Shown piece by piece: positions 16,317 to 23,943 of a stretch of DNA of 44,441 nucleotides. Numbering within the stretch: position 1 is the first letter of the stretch; every line of letters starts with the position of its first letter. Both the position numbers and the translations under genes were made by a program. The stretch lies in assembly GCA_030550095.1 (NCBI GenBank), contig JAUQQA010000017.1:1-44441 (forward strand), given 5' to 3'. The notes under the pieces are model-generated. The model searched no databases, was not told where the DNA came from, and saw only the letters and a program-made list of their open reading frames with translations. This DNA comes from Chloroflexota bacterium. GTDB taxonomy: Bacteria; Chloroflexota; Anaerolineae; J036; Brachytrichaceae.

Positions 16317-18110
16317 TCACCTCATAGCGACCAACGCCGTGCCTAATGCTGCGCGCACGTGCTGCGCCAAAGCAGCCTGTGCGCGAGCGCTGGCGTTGGG
16401 ATCGGTGTGCACCTCCAGCAAGCTCGGCGCACTCGCGCGCAGCGCCGCGCCGAGCAACGCACCTACGCGCGCCACCTCGTGCGTGGCGGCGTAGCGCAAC
16501 CCGAAGAGCTGCGCCGCAGCCTCAAACGTCAAGCGGTGTTCTGTGAAGAACAGCGTGCGGAACGGCGGCTCGTAAGCAGCGATCGGCAAACGATGGAAGA
16601 TCGCGCCGCCGCCGTTGTTGATGAGCACGATGTGCAAGTTCGGCGTGGGCACGCGCTGCACTGCAAGCAGGCTGTTCAGGTCGTGATAGAACGACACATC
16701 GCCAATGAGCAGCACCGTGGGGCGCTGGGGGTCAGTAGCTGCGATGCCGGCTGCGGTGGCGATCACGCCGTCTATGCCGCTGGCGCCGCGGTTGGCGAAG
16801 ACATGCAGCCGCTTTGTGCGCGGCAAGCCCACTTGGTCAAGGTGCCGCACAGGCAAGCTGTTTCCCACCACCAGCGCTGCGCCTTCAGGCAGCGCGTCGA
16901 GCAGCTCACTCACGATCCACTCTTCCGCTTCGGGGACTTCGGCGCGGGCTGCCTCAAGCGCAGCGCGCACCTCTGCATCCAGCGCTGCCCAAGCACGCGC
17001 CCAAGTTGTGTCGTGCGGCGCGTCAGGCAAGCGCTCGATCACCGCAGCGCATAGCGCCGCTGGATCTGCCCAGAGCCACGTTGCCGCGTTGTGCGGCGCA
17101 TCTTCCCAGACACCATCCGCGCTCACCATCACGCGCTCGGCAGTGCTTTGCTCCAGAAAGCGTTCAAGCGCCGCAGATACAGGCATGCCGCCGAAGTGCA
17201 GGATGAATGTTGGTTGCAGCGCCGCAGGCAAGTGCGGCAGCGCCAACTCGTAGCCGCCGCAAACCACTGCCTCGCCCGCAGGCACGTCAAAACGCGCGCC
17301 AGAGAGCGCATCTGCGAGGATGGGGTAGCCGCAGCGCGCCGCGAGCTGCGCCACGCGCGCCCGTGCTTCGTCCGTCAGCCCGTGCTTGCCCAAGACGATC
17401 ACACCGCGCGGATGTGCGAGCAGCTGCGCAACCAACGCGCGCACCTGCGTCGAGGTTGGGCACATCACGCCCCGTTCGGCGCGCGTGATCGGATGGGCAT
17501 CTGCGCGACCGCTGTAGCCGAGCGTCTCGGGCAGCGTCCTCGGCACATCGCCCGCCACAGGCGTCGGCTCAAGCGGCTTGCGAAAGGGAAAGTTCAGGTG
17601 CACTGGCCCTGCGGGCAAGCTCATTGCCGTGAATACGGCGCGCGCCGCAAGTTGTCGCAAGGCACGCAGCGCAAGCTCGGACGGATTCGCCTCTGGCAAG
17701 GGCACTTCGAAGAACCAGCGCACGTAGTCGCCAAAAATCTTGAGCTGGTCAATGGTTTGATTTGCACCGCAATCGCGCTCCTCGGGCGGGCGATCGGCAG
17801 TGAGCAAGATGAGTGGCACGCGGCTCTGCGCGGCTTCCACCACGGCGGGGAAAAAATTGGCGACCGCCGTGCCCGACGAACACAGCACCACAACGGGCTG
17901 CATCGTGGCGCGCGCCAGCCCCAGCGCAAAGAACGCCGCGCCGCGCTCATCGAGCAGCGAGATCACGCGCAGCGCTTGTTGCGCAGCGAGCGCCAACGCG
18001 AGCGGCGTGGAGCGCGAGCCAGGCGCGATCACTGCCGCACGCACACCAGCGCGCACCAGCTCCTCGGCAAAAACGTGTGCCCACAGCGCGTTGCGATTAG
18101 CGAAGCTCAT
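16317..18110 (-). CDS. menD: SEPHCHC synthase (thiamine-diphosphate enzyme of menaquinone synthesis)
   Basis: This enzyme adds 2-oxoglutarate to isochorismate with loss of CO2. At 597 residues it matches the family. The N-terminal ThDP domain starts with NALWAHVFAEELVRAGV and PGSRSTPLALAL. The C-terminal domain has the cofactor motif GDVSFYHDLNSLL, ending in IVLINNGGG. The ATG at 18110 (MSFANRN) overlaps the menF stop as ATGA. The 18 residues of open frame before it are inside menF and are not conserved-looking. Confidence 0.93.
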   Translation of the reverse strand: MSFANRNALWAHVFAEELVRAGVRAAVIAPGSRSTPLALALAAQQALRVISLLDERGAAFFALGLARATMQPVVVLCSSGTAVANFFPAVVEAAQSRVPLILLTADRPPEERDCGANQTIDQLKIFGDYVRWFFEVPLPEANPSELALRALRQLAARAVFTAMSLPAGPVHLNFPFRKPLEPTPVAGDVPRTLPETLGYSGRADAHPITRAERGVMCPTSTQVRALVAQLLAHPRGVIVLGKHGLTDEARARVAQLAARCGYPILADALSGARFDVPAGEAVVCGGYELALPHLPAALQPTFILHFGGMPVSAALERFLEQSTAERVMVSADGVWEDAPHNAATWLWADPAALCAAVIERLPDAPHDTTWARAWAALDAEVRAALEAARAEVPEAEEWIVSELLDALPEGAALVVGNSLPVRHLDQVGLPRTKRLHVFANRGASGIDGVIATAAGIAATDPQRPTVLLIGDVSFYHDLNSLLAVQRVPTPNLHIVLINNGGGAIFHRLPIAAYEPPFRTLFFTEHRLTFEAAAQLFGLRYAATHEVARVGALLGAALRASAPSLLEVHTDPNASARAQAALAQHVRAALGTALVAMR

Positions 18111-19450
18111 GGCTGCGTGATTGCTTCTAGCAGCGGGCGCAGCTTCAGCGCCGTCTCTTCCCACTCGCGCTGCGGCTCCGAATCGGCGACGATGCCGGCG
18201 CCGGCAAACAACGTCACGCCCTCGGGCGTAGCGAGCGCAGAACGAATGGCAACGGCAAAGTGCCCCTCGCCCGCGGCGTTGGCGACGCCAAACGGCGCAG
18301 CGTACCAGCCGCGCGCAAACGGTTCAAGCTGCTGCATCAGCGCAAGCGCTGCGCGGCGCGGCAAGCCCCCCACAGCAGGTGTTGGATGAAGCTGCGCCAA
18401 CACGTCCCACACGTCCACCGTCGGGCGCAGGTGTGCTGTGATCGGCGTGTGGAGATGCTGGATGTTGGGCAAGCGCAACACGTGTGGCGTTGGTTCAACA
18501 TGCACCGACACGCTCAACGGTTGCACCGCCTGCACGATAGCCTCGGCCACCAACGCGTGCTCGTGGCGATCTTTGACGCTGCGCAGCAGGCTTTCGGCTT
18601 GTGCAGCGTCGTCCTCAGGCGTTGCGCCGCGGCGCGCCGAACCAGCTAGCGCCATGGTCCGTAGTGCGCCGTTCTCAACCTCCGCCAGCGTCTCTGGTGA
18701 GGCGCCGAAGAAGGCGTGCCCTGCGCGTGGCTCGAACAAGAAGCAGTAACTGCCAACGTAACGCTGCCGCAAGTGCGCCAGCGCCGCCACTGGATCGGGG
18801 CGACAGCCCGGATAACGCACGGTGCGCGCGAGCACCACCTTGCGCAACGTTCCCGCCCGCACTGCTTCAACAGCGCGCGCGACATGCGCTAGCCAAATTT
18901 CGCGCTCGGGATGCGCATCGCTCGCGTGCGCGCGGCACGGTGCGCTGCCCAGCTCAAAGTTCGCGCGCCGCAGTCGGCGATGCACACGTCGCCAAAGACG
19001 CGCTGCCTCTGCTGCCTCCGCAGCGATCACCGTGAGCCAAGCGCCCTCGCGTCTTCGGTGCAGCAGCACGCGCGGCACCACGAAATGCGCACTTCCAAAC
19101 GCAGCCCATCGCTCATCCTCGCGCTCATCGAACGCAAACCCACCCACCGCAACGGGTTGGGGCGCGTGCCTATCGCCCACGCTGCGCACATCGCTGAGCA
19201 TTCGGCGCACGCCCTCACGCACAGCCGCGAAGTTTGTTTTCTGACTCATGCGCACGCGCCGCGCCACTCCCACGCCCGCCACGACCTCGCCGCTTGGCGT
19301 CTGCCAGAAAAACCGTGGGTGCCCCTCGGCAATTGCAAGGAGAGCCAAGGGATCAACCTCCTCGGCGAATGCGTGCGCCCACGCTAAACATGCCGCGTGG
19401 GGTGCTTGCGCGGGGAATTCCGTGCGCTCCACATCTTGAATCATGTTCAT
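18107..19450 (-). CDS. menF: Isochorismate synthase
   Basis: This is a 447-residue chorismate-utilising enzyme that isomerises chorismate to isochorismate, the entry to menaquinone. Characteristic segments are LRKVVLARTVRY, FFGASPETLAEVENG, LAGSARRG, PNIQHLHTPI, LHPTPAVGGLPR and YAAPFGVANAAGEGHFAVAIRSA. The glutamates and histidine of the active site are present. The ATG at 19450 overlaps the tetR stop as ATGA; an ATG two codons later (19444) is better spaced from GAGG. It is the first enzyme of the operon. Confidence 0.93.
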   Translation of the reverse strand: MNMIQDVERTEFPAQAPHAACLAWAHAFAEEVDPLALLAIAEGHPRFFWQTPSGEVVAGVGVARRVRMSQKTNFAAVREGVRRMLSDVRSVGDRHAPQPVAVGGFAFDEREDERWAAFGSAHFVVPRVLLHRRREGAWLTVIAAEAAEAARLWRRVHRRLRRANFELGSAPCRAHASDAHPEREIWLAHVARAVEAVRAGTLRKVVLARTVRYPGCRPDPVAALAHLRQRYVGSYCFLFEPRAGHAFFGASPETLAEVENGALRTMALAGSARRGATPEDDAAQAESLLRSVKDRHEHALVAEAIVQAVQPLSVSVHVEPTPHVLRLPNIQHLHTPITAHLRPTVDVWDVLAQLHPTPAVGGLPRRAALALMQQLEPFARGWYAAPFGVANAAGEGHFAVAIRSALATPEGVTLFAGAGIVADSEPQREWEETALKLRPLLEAITQP

Positions 19451-20064
19451 GCCTCGCTTCTCTTCTCCATCTGCACGCCCACGCTGCGCAGCAGCAACGC
19501 GCGCAACGCAGGCAAGCTCCGTTCTGGCTCTGGCGCGCCGCTGTAAATCCAGCGAATCACCACCTCGTTCAGCGCGCCGATCCACACCAGCGCCGCCACC
19601 TCGGTGTCTATTGGCGGGATGCTGCCTTCGGCAACAGCGCGGTCAAGCTCGCGTTTGATGATGTGCACGAAGCGCTGGTGCACCTCCAGCCGCTTGCGCT
19701 CGAACACATGCCCCAAGCCCGCCGCCTGCACCAGCACCACCTTCGCCAACTGGCGGTAACGCCCAAACAGCTCCATGCACACGCGCAACGCTGCATCCAC
19801 ACGCCGCACGCCGCTGCTCTCCTCAGCGAGCGCTTGTTCAAGGCGCGACTCAAGCAACGCAGCAAACTCATCCACCAAAGCGAGGAAGATGTGCTCTTTG
19901 CTGGGGAAGTGGAAGTAAATCGCGCCCTTCGAGGCATCTGCGGCTGCAACGATGTCGTCCATGCGCGCCTCGTGGTAGCCCTTTGCGGCGAACACGCGCA
20001 GCGCAGCATCCAGGATGCGTTGGCGCGTCTCGCGTGCGCGCGGCTGAGGCGTCTCGTCCACCAT
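19447..20064 (-). CDS. TetR-family regulator heading the menaquinone operon
   Basis: This 205-residue repressor-type protein has an N-terminal TetR helix-turn-helix (residues about 14-60): RQRILDAALRVFAAKGYHEARM, DIVAAADASKGAIYFHFPSKEHIF. A variable helical ligand domain follows. The ATG at 20064 has GGTGAG 5 bases upstream. It is first in an operon in which every following men gene overlaps its predecessor. A perfect palindrome lies just before it, so it probably represses itself and the men genes. The ligand is unknown; a quinone precursor, acyl-CoA or lipophilic signal would suit the pathway. Confidence 0.92.
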   Translation of the reverse strand: MVDETPQPRARETRQRILDAALRVFAAKGYHEARMDDIVAAADASKGAIYFHFPSKEHIFLALVDEFAALLESRLEQALAEESSGVRRVDAALRVCMELFGRYRQLAKVVLVQAAGLGHVFERKRLEVHQRFVHIIKRELDRAVAEGSIPPIDTEVAALVWIGALNEVVIRWIYSGAPEPERSLPALRALLLRSVGVQMEKRSEA

Positions 20065-20074
20065 AGCAACTCAC

Positions 20075-20104
20075 CACAACCGACCGACCAGTCGGTCGGT
20101 TGTG
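20075..20104. promoter_or_regulatory. Perfect palindromic operator of the tetR-men operon
   Basis: Two 14-base arms, 20075-20088 and 20091-20104, are exact reverse complements with a 2-base centre. The core ACCGACCAGTCGGT resembles operators recognised by many TetR-family proteins. It covers the predicted transcription start, between the -10 box and the ribosome-binding site of tetR. Confidence 0.85.
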
Positions 20105-20105
20105 A

Positions 20106-20133
20106 AGTGTAGCACAAAGGGCGCGCAACGCAA
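20106..20133 (-). promoter_or_regulatory. Predicted promoter of the tetR-men operon
   Basis: On the minus strand, TTGCGT (20128-20133) is followed by 16 bases and TACACT (20106-20111). The start would be near 20099, inside the palindrome, so a bound dimer would block it. The -35 box is only a fair match. Confidence 0.5.
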
Positions 20134-20176
20134 CACGTTCAGCGCCTGCTCAGCCTAGGTTACGAGACACGGTGCT

Positions 20177-20455
20177 TCAAGAAGCACGCTTCGGCGTGCA
20201 GGGCGTGGAGAAGGGAGTGCCAGAATGATAGAGGTTCGCCCACATGTAAGTGGGCCAATAGGTCACATCAAAAACAAAACCGATGACCCCTCCAAACATT
20301 TCTGGTTCGACGAATTCGCCGCGAGCCTGCCTTACTGCGCGGCAAGCCTCTAACTCGCGTTTCCAAACAAAATGAAAAACAACGCCTGCCGAAAGATAAA
20401 ACGCAACAAGCGCAATAAAACCAACAGCAATCAGGCGCGAAATCTGTGTTTTCAT
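20177..20455 (-). CDS. Small membrane protein, function unknown
   Basis: This protein has 92 residues. The N-terminal helix (about residues 8-30, VGFIALVAFYLSAGVVFHFVW) looks membrane-spanning. A second hydrophobic, aromatic segment (MFGGVIGFVFDVTYWPTYMW) follows a charged linker. I recognise no family. There is no clear ribosome site, but TTTAGA ends 7 bases before the ATG, as in other possibly leaderless genes here. Lower GC than its neighbours is visible in the coding strand. It lies between the tetR operator and icd and is transcribed away from icd. Confidence 0.55.
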   Translation of the reverse strand: MKTQISRLIAVGFIALVAFYLSAGVVFHFVWKRELEACRAVRQARGEFVEPEMFGGVIGFVFDVTYWPTYMWANLYHSGTPFSTPCTPKRAS

Positions 20456-20520
20456 CTGCGCATCTAAACAGTGGTCAAGCGGAACACGCCGCGCTGCAAT
20501 GCAAAATGACCTGCGCGCGC

Positions 20521-20548
20521 TACAATCTTAGCACATAGCATTGAGGAG
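20521..20548 (+). promoter_or_regulatory. -10 box and ribosome-binding site of icd
   Basis: TACAAT at 20521-20526 is a good -10 hexamer, but no convincing -35 box is seen 17 bases upstream. GAGGAG at 20543-20548 lies 6 bases before the ATG of icd. Confidence 0.5.
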
Positions 20549-20554
20549 CACGCC

Positions 20555-21967
20555 ATGGCATACGTACTCTCCCAAGTCCCTCGAGAGGGCGAGAAGATCC
20601 GCATCGAGAACGGCAAGCTCATCGTCCCCGATAACCCGATCATCCCGTTCATCCGCGGCGACGGCACCGGTCCCGACATTTGGGCAGCGAGTGTGCGCGT
20701 TTTCGATGCCGCCGTTGCCGCTGCTTATGGCGGAAGGCGCAAGATCCACTGGATGGAGGTCTTCGCGGGCGAAGCCGCGTTCCGCCGTTTCGGCGATTGG
20801 CTACCGCAGGAGACGATTGACGCCTTCCAGGAGTTCCTCGTCGGCATCAAGGGACCGCTCACCACGCCAGTGGGCAAGGGCATTCGTTCGCTCAACGTGG
20901 CACTGCGCCAGAAGCTCGATCTCTACGTGTGCTTGCGCCCTGTGAAGTACTTCACCGGCGTCCCCTCGCCCGTGCGCCATCCCGAGAAGGTGGATATGGT
21001 GATCTTCCGCGAGAACACCGAGGACATTTACGCAGGAATTGACTTCGAGGCAGGCAGCCCCAAGGCGCTGAAGCTGTTGAATTTTCTGAAGACCGAGATG
21101 CCCGAGGAGTTCAAGAAAATCCGCTTCGGCGCCGAGGCGCCCGAATGGGTCGGCGTCGGGGTGAAGCCGATCAGCCGCCTGGGCACCGAGCGCTTGGTGC
21201 GCGCTGCGATTGAGTACGCCCTGCGCTTCAACCGCCGCAGCGTCACCTTCGTGCACAAGGGCAACATCATGAAGTACACCGAAGGCGCCTTCCGCGATTG
21301 GGGCTACGCGCTCGCCAAGCGCGAGTACCGCGACCGCATCGTCACGCAGCGCGAGAGCTGGATCTTGGACAACTACGACCGCAACCCGGGCATCAGCATC
21401 GAGGAGAACGCGCGCGCCATCGAGCCAGGCTACGACATGATGACCGATCAGCAGCAAGCCGAGGTGCGCGCTGAGGTCGAGGAAGCGCTAAAGCTGGTAC
21501 CCACACACGGCAACGGGCAGTGGAAGAAGAAGCTGCTGATCAAGGACAGCATCGCCGACATCACGCTGCAACAGGTGCTCACGCGCCCCGAGGACTTCGA
21601 CGTGATCGCAACGCCCAACCTGAACGGCGATTACCTGAGCGACGCGCTCGCGGCACAGGTCGGCGGCATCGGCATCGCACCTGGCGGCAACATCAACTAC
21701 GAGACAGGGCATGCCGTCTTCGAGGCGACGCACGGCACCGCGCCGAAATACGCCAACCTCGACAAGGTGAACCCAAGTTCCGTGATCCTCAGCGGCGAGA
21801 TGATGTTGCGCTACATGGGCTGGATCGAAGCCGCCGACGCCATCCTCAACGCAATGGAGAGGACGATCAGCCAAAAGATCGTCACCTACGACTTTGCGCG
21901 CTTGATGGATGGCGCGAAGGAGGTGCGTTGCAGCGAATTCGCCGACGCGCTCATCCGCAACCTGTGA
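20555..21967 (+). CDS. icd: Isocitrate dehydrogenase (NADP type)
   Basis: This 470-residue TCA-cycle enzyme converts isocitrate to 2-oxoglutarate. Motifs are [13 protein letters not shown], substrate loop [56 protein letters not shown], and the metal/cofactor end region [19 protein letters not shown] and [10 protein letters not shown]. It is somewhat longer than the E. coli enzyme. A GAGGAG ribosome site precedes the ATG. Its product, 2-oxoglutarate, is also the MenD co-substrate, but nothing in the sequence links their control. Confidence 0.95.
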   Translation: MAYVLSQVPREGEKIRIENGKLIVPDNPIIPFIRGDGTGPDIWAASVRVFDAAVAAAYGGRRKIHWMEVFAGEAAFRRFGDWLPQETIDAFQEFLVGIKGPLTTPVGKGIRSLNVALRQKLDLYVCLRPVKYFTGVPSPVRHPEKVDMVIFRENTEDIYAGIDFEAGSPKALKLLNFLKTEMPEEFKKIRFGAEAPEWVGVGVKPISRLGTERLVRAAIEYALRFNRRSVTFVHKGNIMKYTEGAFRDWGYALAKREYRDRIVTQRESWILDNYDRNPGISIEENARAIEPGYDMMTDQQQAEVRAEVEEALKLVPTHGNGQWKKKLLIKDSIADITLQQVLTRPEDFDVIATPNLNGDYLSDALAAQVGGIGIAPGGNINYETGHAVFEATHGTAPKYANLDKVNPSSVILSGEMMLRYMGWIEAADAILNAMERTISQKIVTYDFARLMDGAKEVRCSEFADALIRNL

Positions 21968-21983
21968 ATGGCACAAACGAAGG

Positions 21984-22025
21984 CGCGGCGACGTAACCCG
22001 AAACGCGTCGCCGCGTCTAACTTTT
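21984..22025 (+). terminator. Intrinsic terminator after icd
   Basis: A perfect 10-bp stem (21984-21993 with 22006-22015) has a 12-base loop and is followed by a T-rich stretch ending in CTTTT at 22021-22025. It lies 17 bases after the icd stop and upstream of the speD promoter. Confidence 0.75.
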
Positions 22026-22048
22026 AAGGTGCAAGGCGGCAAAAAGCC

Positions 22049-22077
22049 TTTACAAAAAGAATCAAGTCCGCGACAAT
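22049..22077 (+). promoter_or_regulatory. Predicted promoter of speD-speE
   Basis: TTTACA (22049-22054) and GACAAT (22072-22077) are separated by 17 bases. Transcription would begin near 22084, just before the first hairpin of the leader. Confidence 0.5.
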
Positions 22078-22086
22078 AGCGGCTCT

Positions 22087-22163
22087 TGCCAGATGAAGCC
22101 CCACACGGCTTCGCCACCTCTGGCAGTTGGGTTTGAACAGAACTTCGTTCTGTTGGAGGTGAG
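22087..22163 (+). promoter_or_regulatory. Structured 5' leader of speD with a ribosome-site-masking sequence
   Basis: Hairpin 1 has an outer stem TGCCAGA/TCTGGCA (22087-22093 with 22119-22125) and an inner stem GAAGCC/GGCTTC (22095-22100 with 22107-22112), with a CCACC bulge. Hairpin 2 is AACAGAAC/GTTCTGTT (22136-22143 with 22147-22154). It directly abuts the ribosome site GGAGGTGAG (22155-22163). CACCTC at 22115-22120 is complementary to GAGGTG at 22156-22161. The last two bases of CACCTC are held in hairpin 1, so the two pairings compete. This is the layout of a translational switch; the ligand, if any, is unknown. Confidence 0.6.
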
Positions 22164-22165
22164 AG

Positions 22166-22564
22166 ATGAACAACCTGAAGCTCGGCGTCCATTACATCTG
22201 TGACTTTTCTGGGTGCGACCGCGCGTTGTTGATGAACAGCGATCGGTCGCATTCTCTTTTCGCCGAAGCCGTGCGTAATGCTGGCTTGACGGTCGTTGAC
22301 GAGGGGCTGTACAAGTTCAGCCCTCATGGGTTCACCAGTTTCCTGCTCCTGGCTGAATCGCACGCAAGCTTACACGCTTGGCCGGAGTACGGATACTGCG
22401 CGATTGATTTGTTCAGTTGCAACTTGGGGCTTGACCTCAAGCCGCTCATTCAAGAGCTGCAACGCTTGTTCAAAGCGCAGAACGTGAGCATTCGCAAGCT
22501 CGACCGCAACGCGCAGGTGCCGGAGTGGATCGGCGAGCCGGCGCTCGCAGCAATGCCCGCATGA
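22166..22564 (+). CDS. speD: S-adenosylmethionine decarboxylase proenzyme
   Basis: This is a 132-residue prokaryotic-type enzyme that supplies decarboxylated SAM for spermidine synthesis. The self-cleavage motif is AESHASLHAWPEYGY; the chain breaks before the serine, which becomes the pyruvoyl cofactor. The family more often has ESHLSIHTWPE, so the substitutions around the site are mild. C-terminal strands with FSCNLGLD follow. The ATG has a strong GGAGGTGAG and a structured leader. It overlaps speE as ATGA. Confidence 0.92.
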   Translation: MNNLKLGVHYICDFSGCDRALLMNSDRSHSLFAEAVRNAGLTVVDEGLYKFSPHGFTSFLLLAESHASLHAWPEYGYCAIDLFSCNLGLDLKPLIQELQRLFKAQNVSIRKLDRNAQVPEWIGEPALAAMPA

Positions 22565-23388
22565 ATGTCTGGTTCACCGAGCAACTCCATCCTTTCCTGC
22601 GCGTGAACTTGCGCGTCGAGCGCATCGTACACGAAGAGCGGAGTCCGTACCAGCACATCCTCGTGCTGGACACAGCGTTCTTCGGGCGCACGCTCGTGCT
22701 GGATGGCATCATCCAGCTCACCGAGCTGGACAACGCCGGCTATCACGAGATGATGGTGCACGTTCCCGCGCTGACGGTGGGCGCCCCGAAGCGGGCGCTC
22801 ATCGTCGGCGGCGGCGACGGCGCGGCGTTGGTGCAGATGCTGCGCTACCCCTCCCTCGAGGAAGTCGTGGTCTGCGAGCTAGACGCGCGCGTGGTCGAGG
22901 TGTGCCGCGCCTACTTCCCCGCTTTTGCCCGTGCTTGGGACGACCCGCGCGTGCGGCTCATCACGCGCGATGCTTTTGCTTATCTCGAAGAGCAGCCTGG
23001 CCCCTTCGACGTGATCTGCGCCGACACCACCGATCCCATCGGCATGGCGGAGCGCCTGTTCTCCGCTGAGTTTCTGCGGCTCATTGTGTGCGCGCTTAGC
23101 CCTAACGGCGCAGCGGTCACCCAGTGTGAGCAGCCCTACTTCGACGCTGCGCTCATCACACAGCTTTATCGCGCTGCGCAGGCGCTTGTGCGCCATCCGG
23201 CATACTACTATGTTGCCGTGCCCACCTATCCTGGCGGCGGCATCGGCTTCCTCTATCTCTCCAACCAACCTTGGGAGAAAGGGCTAGAACACCCCTACCC
23301 TCCCGGCGAAAATGCCTATCTCAACCCGCAAACGCACCGCGCGGCGTTCGCGCTGCCTGAGTTCTTCAGGAAAGCCCTTCAGAGCTAG
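22561..23388 (+). CDS. speE: Polyamine aminopropyltransferase (spermidine synthase)
   Basis: This 275-residue enzyme transfers the aminopropyl group from decarboxylated SAM to a polyamine. Motifs are LVLDGIIQLTELDNAGYHEMM, nucleotide-binding IVGGGDGAALVQMLRY, acidic CELDARVV, and the catalytic DTTDPIGMAERLF, which carries the aspartates. The ATG at 22561 overlaps the speD stop; the 12 preceding codons lie within speD. Its stop shares bases with the stop of the convergent gene at 23385. Confidence 0.94.
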   Translation: MNVWFTEQLHPFLRVNLRVERIVHEERSPYQHILVLDTAFFGRTLVLDGIIQLTELDNAGYHEMMVHVPALTVGAPKRALIVGGGDGAALVQMLRYPSLEEVVVCELDARVVEVCRAYFPAFARAWDDPRVRLITRDAFAYLEEQPGPFDVICADTTDPIGMAERLFSAEFLRLIVCALSPNGAAVTQCEQPYFDAALITQLYRAAQALVRHPAYYYVAVPTYPGGGIGFLYLSNQPWEKGLEHPYPPGENAYLNPQTHRAAFALPEFFRKALQS

Positions 23389-23852
23389 TTACCCACACGC
23401 CGCGCCGTCGCCAACACGAACTCAGCGGCACCCCGGCAATAGTTCCCCCAACGTCGCACATCGTCTGGCGGCGTGAGCAACACACCTTCGCTGTTGAGGT
23501 AACCGAGATTCGTGGGGCGGAGGTATCGGTACACGCTGAACTGCCAGCGCCATTGCTCGTCATAGAACGTCGTGCGCACCAGCCGCCGTGTGCCGCGCGA
23601 GATGCGCACGGTGCGCTGCTTCCAATCTGGTGGAATGCCTCTGCCGACGTTGAGCGAAAGTGTGCATCCGGGCGCTTGGGTGTTTTCGAGCCGATTCTCG
23701 GCGGAGTTGATGCGCCAACTCCTAGGATTAAATTGCAGCAGCACGTTCGGGACGATCTCCCACTCCGCGCGCTGTGCAACGGCGGGCTGCGCGCTGCCGG
23801 CAACGCTCACCACCAAGCTCAAAAGCACTGCGCTCAAGGCTCGTCTGAACAT
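23385..23852 (-). CDS. Secreted protein of unknown function
   Basis: This protein has 155 residues. A clear signal peptide (residues 1-27: RR, then a hydrophobic core, ending AVA) is followed by a beta-rich domain with paired cysteines (PGCTL and NYCRG). I recognise no family. The ATG at 23852 is preceded by GGGAGG. The hairpin at 23871-23903 lies immediately before that site. Its stop overlaps the speE stop on the other strand by CTAG. Confidence 0.7.
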   Translation of the reverse strand: MFRRALSAVLLSLVVSVAGSAQPAVAQRAEWEIVPNVLLQFNPRSWRINSAENRLENTQAPGCTLSLNVGRGIPPDWKQRTVRISRGTRRLVRTTFYDEQWRWQFSVYRYLRPTNLGYLNSEGVLLTPPDDVRRWGNYCRGAAEFVLATARRVGN

Positions 23853-23870
23853 GCTTGTAACCTCCCAATC

Positions 23871-23903
23871 GGGAGGTCAGCCCGGCTTGCGGGCTGACCT
23901 CCC
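23871..23903. repeat. Perfect 14-bp inverted repeat between the AOR gene and the secreted-protein gene
   Basis: The arms are 23871-23884 and 23890-23903 with a 5-base loop. On the minus strand it follows the aldehyde oxidoreductase stop, without a T-run. The CCTCCC at its end could alternatively pair with the GGGAGG ribosome site (23861-23866) of the next gene. It may act as a terminator-like or RNA-stabilising hairpin that also keeps that site free. Confidence 0.65.
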
Positions 23904-23943
23904 ACCAGAGCGGGTGCAGATCCTCGGGTGTGGTCGTGTGCAG

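Noticed and set aside
17091-18389. 432-codon plus-strand open frame across menD and menF
   Set aside because: It is antisense to two clear enzymes with intact motifs, and its composition is that of a GC-rich shadow frame.
22087-22165. Known SAM riboswitch in front of speD
   Set aside because: The leader is too short and I do not see the conserved cores of SAM-I or SAM-II classes. It is reported as an unclassified structured leader instead.
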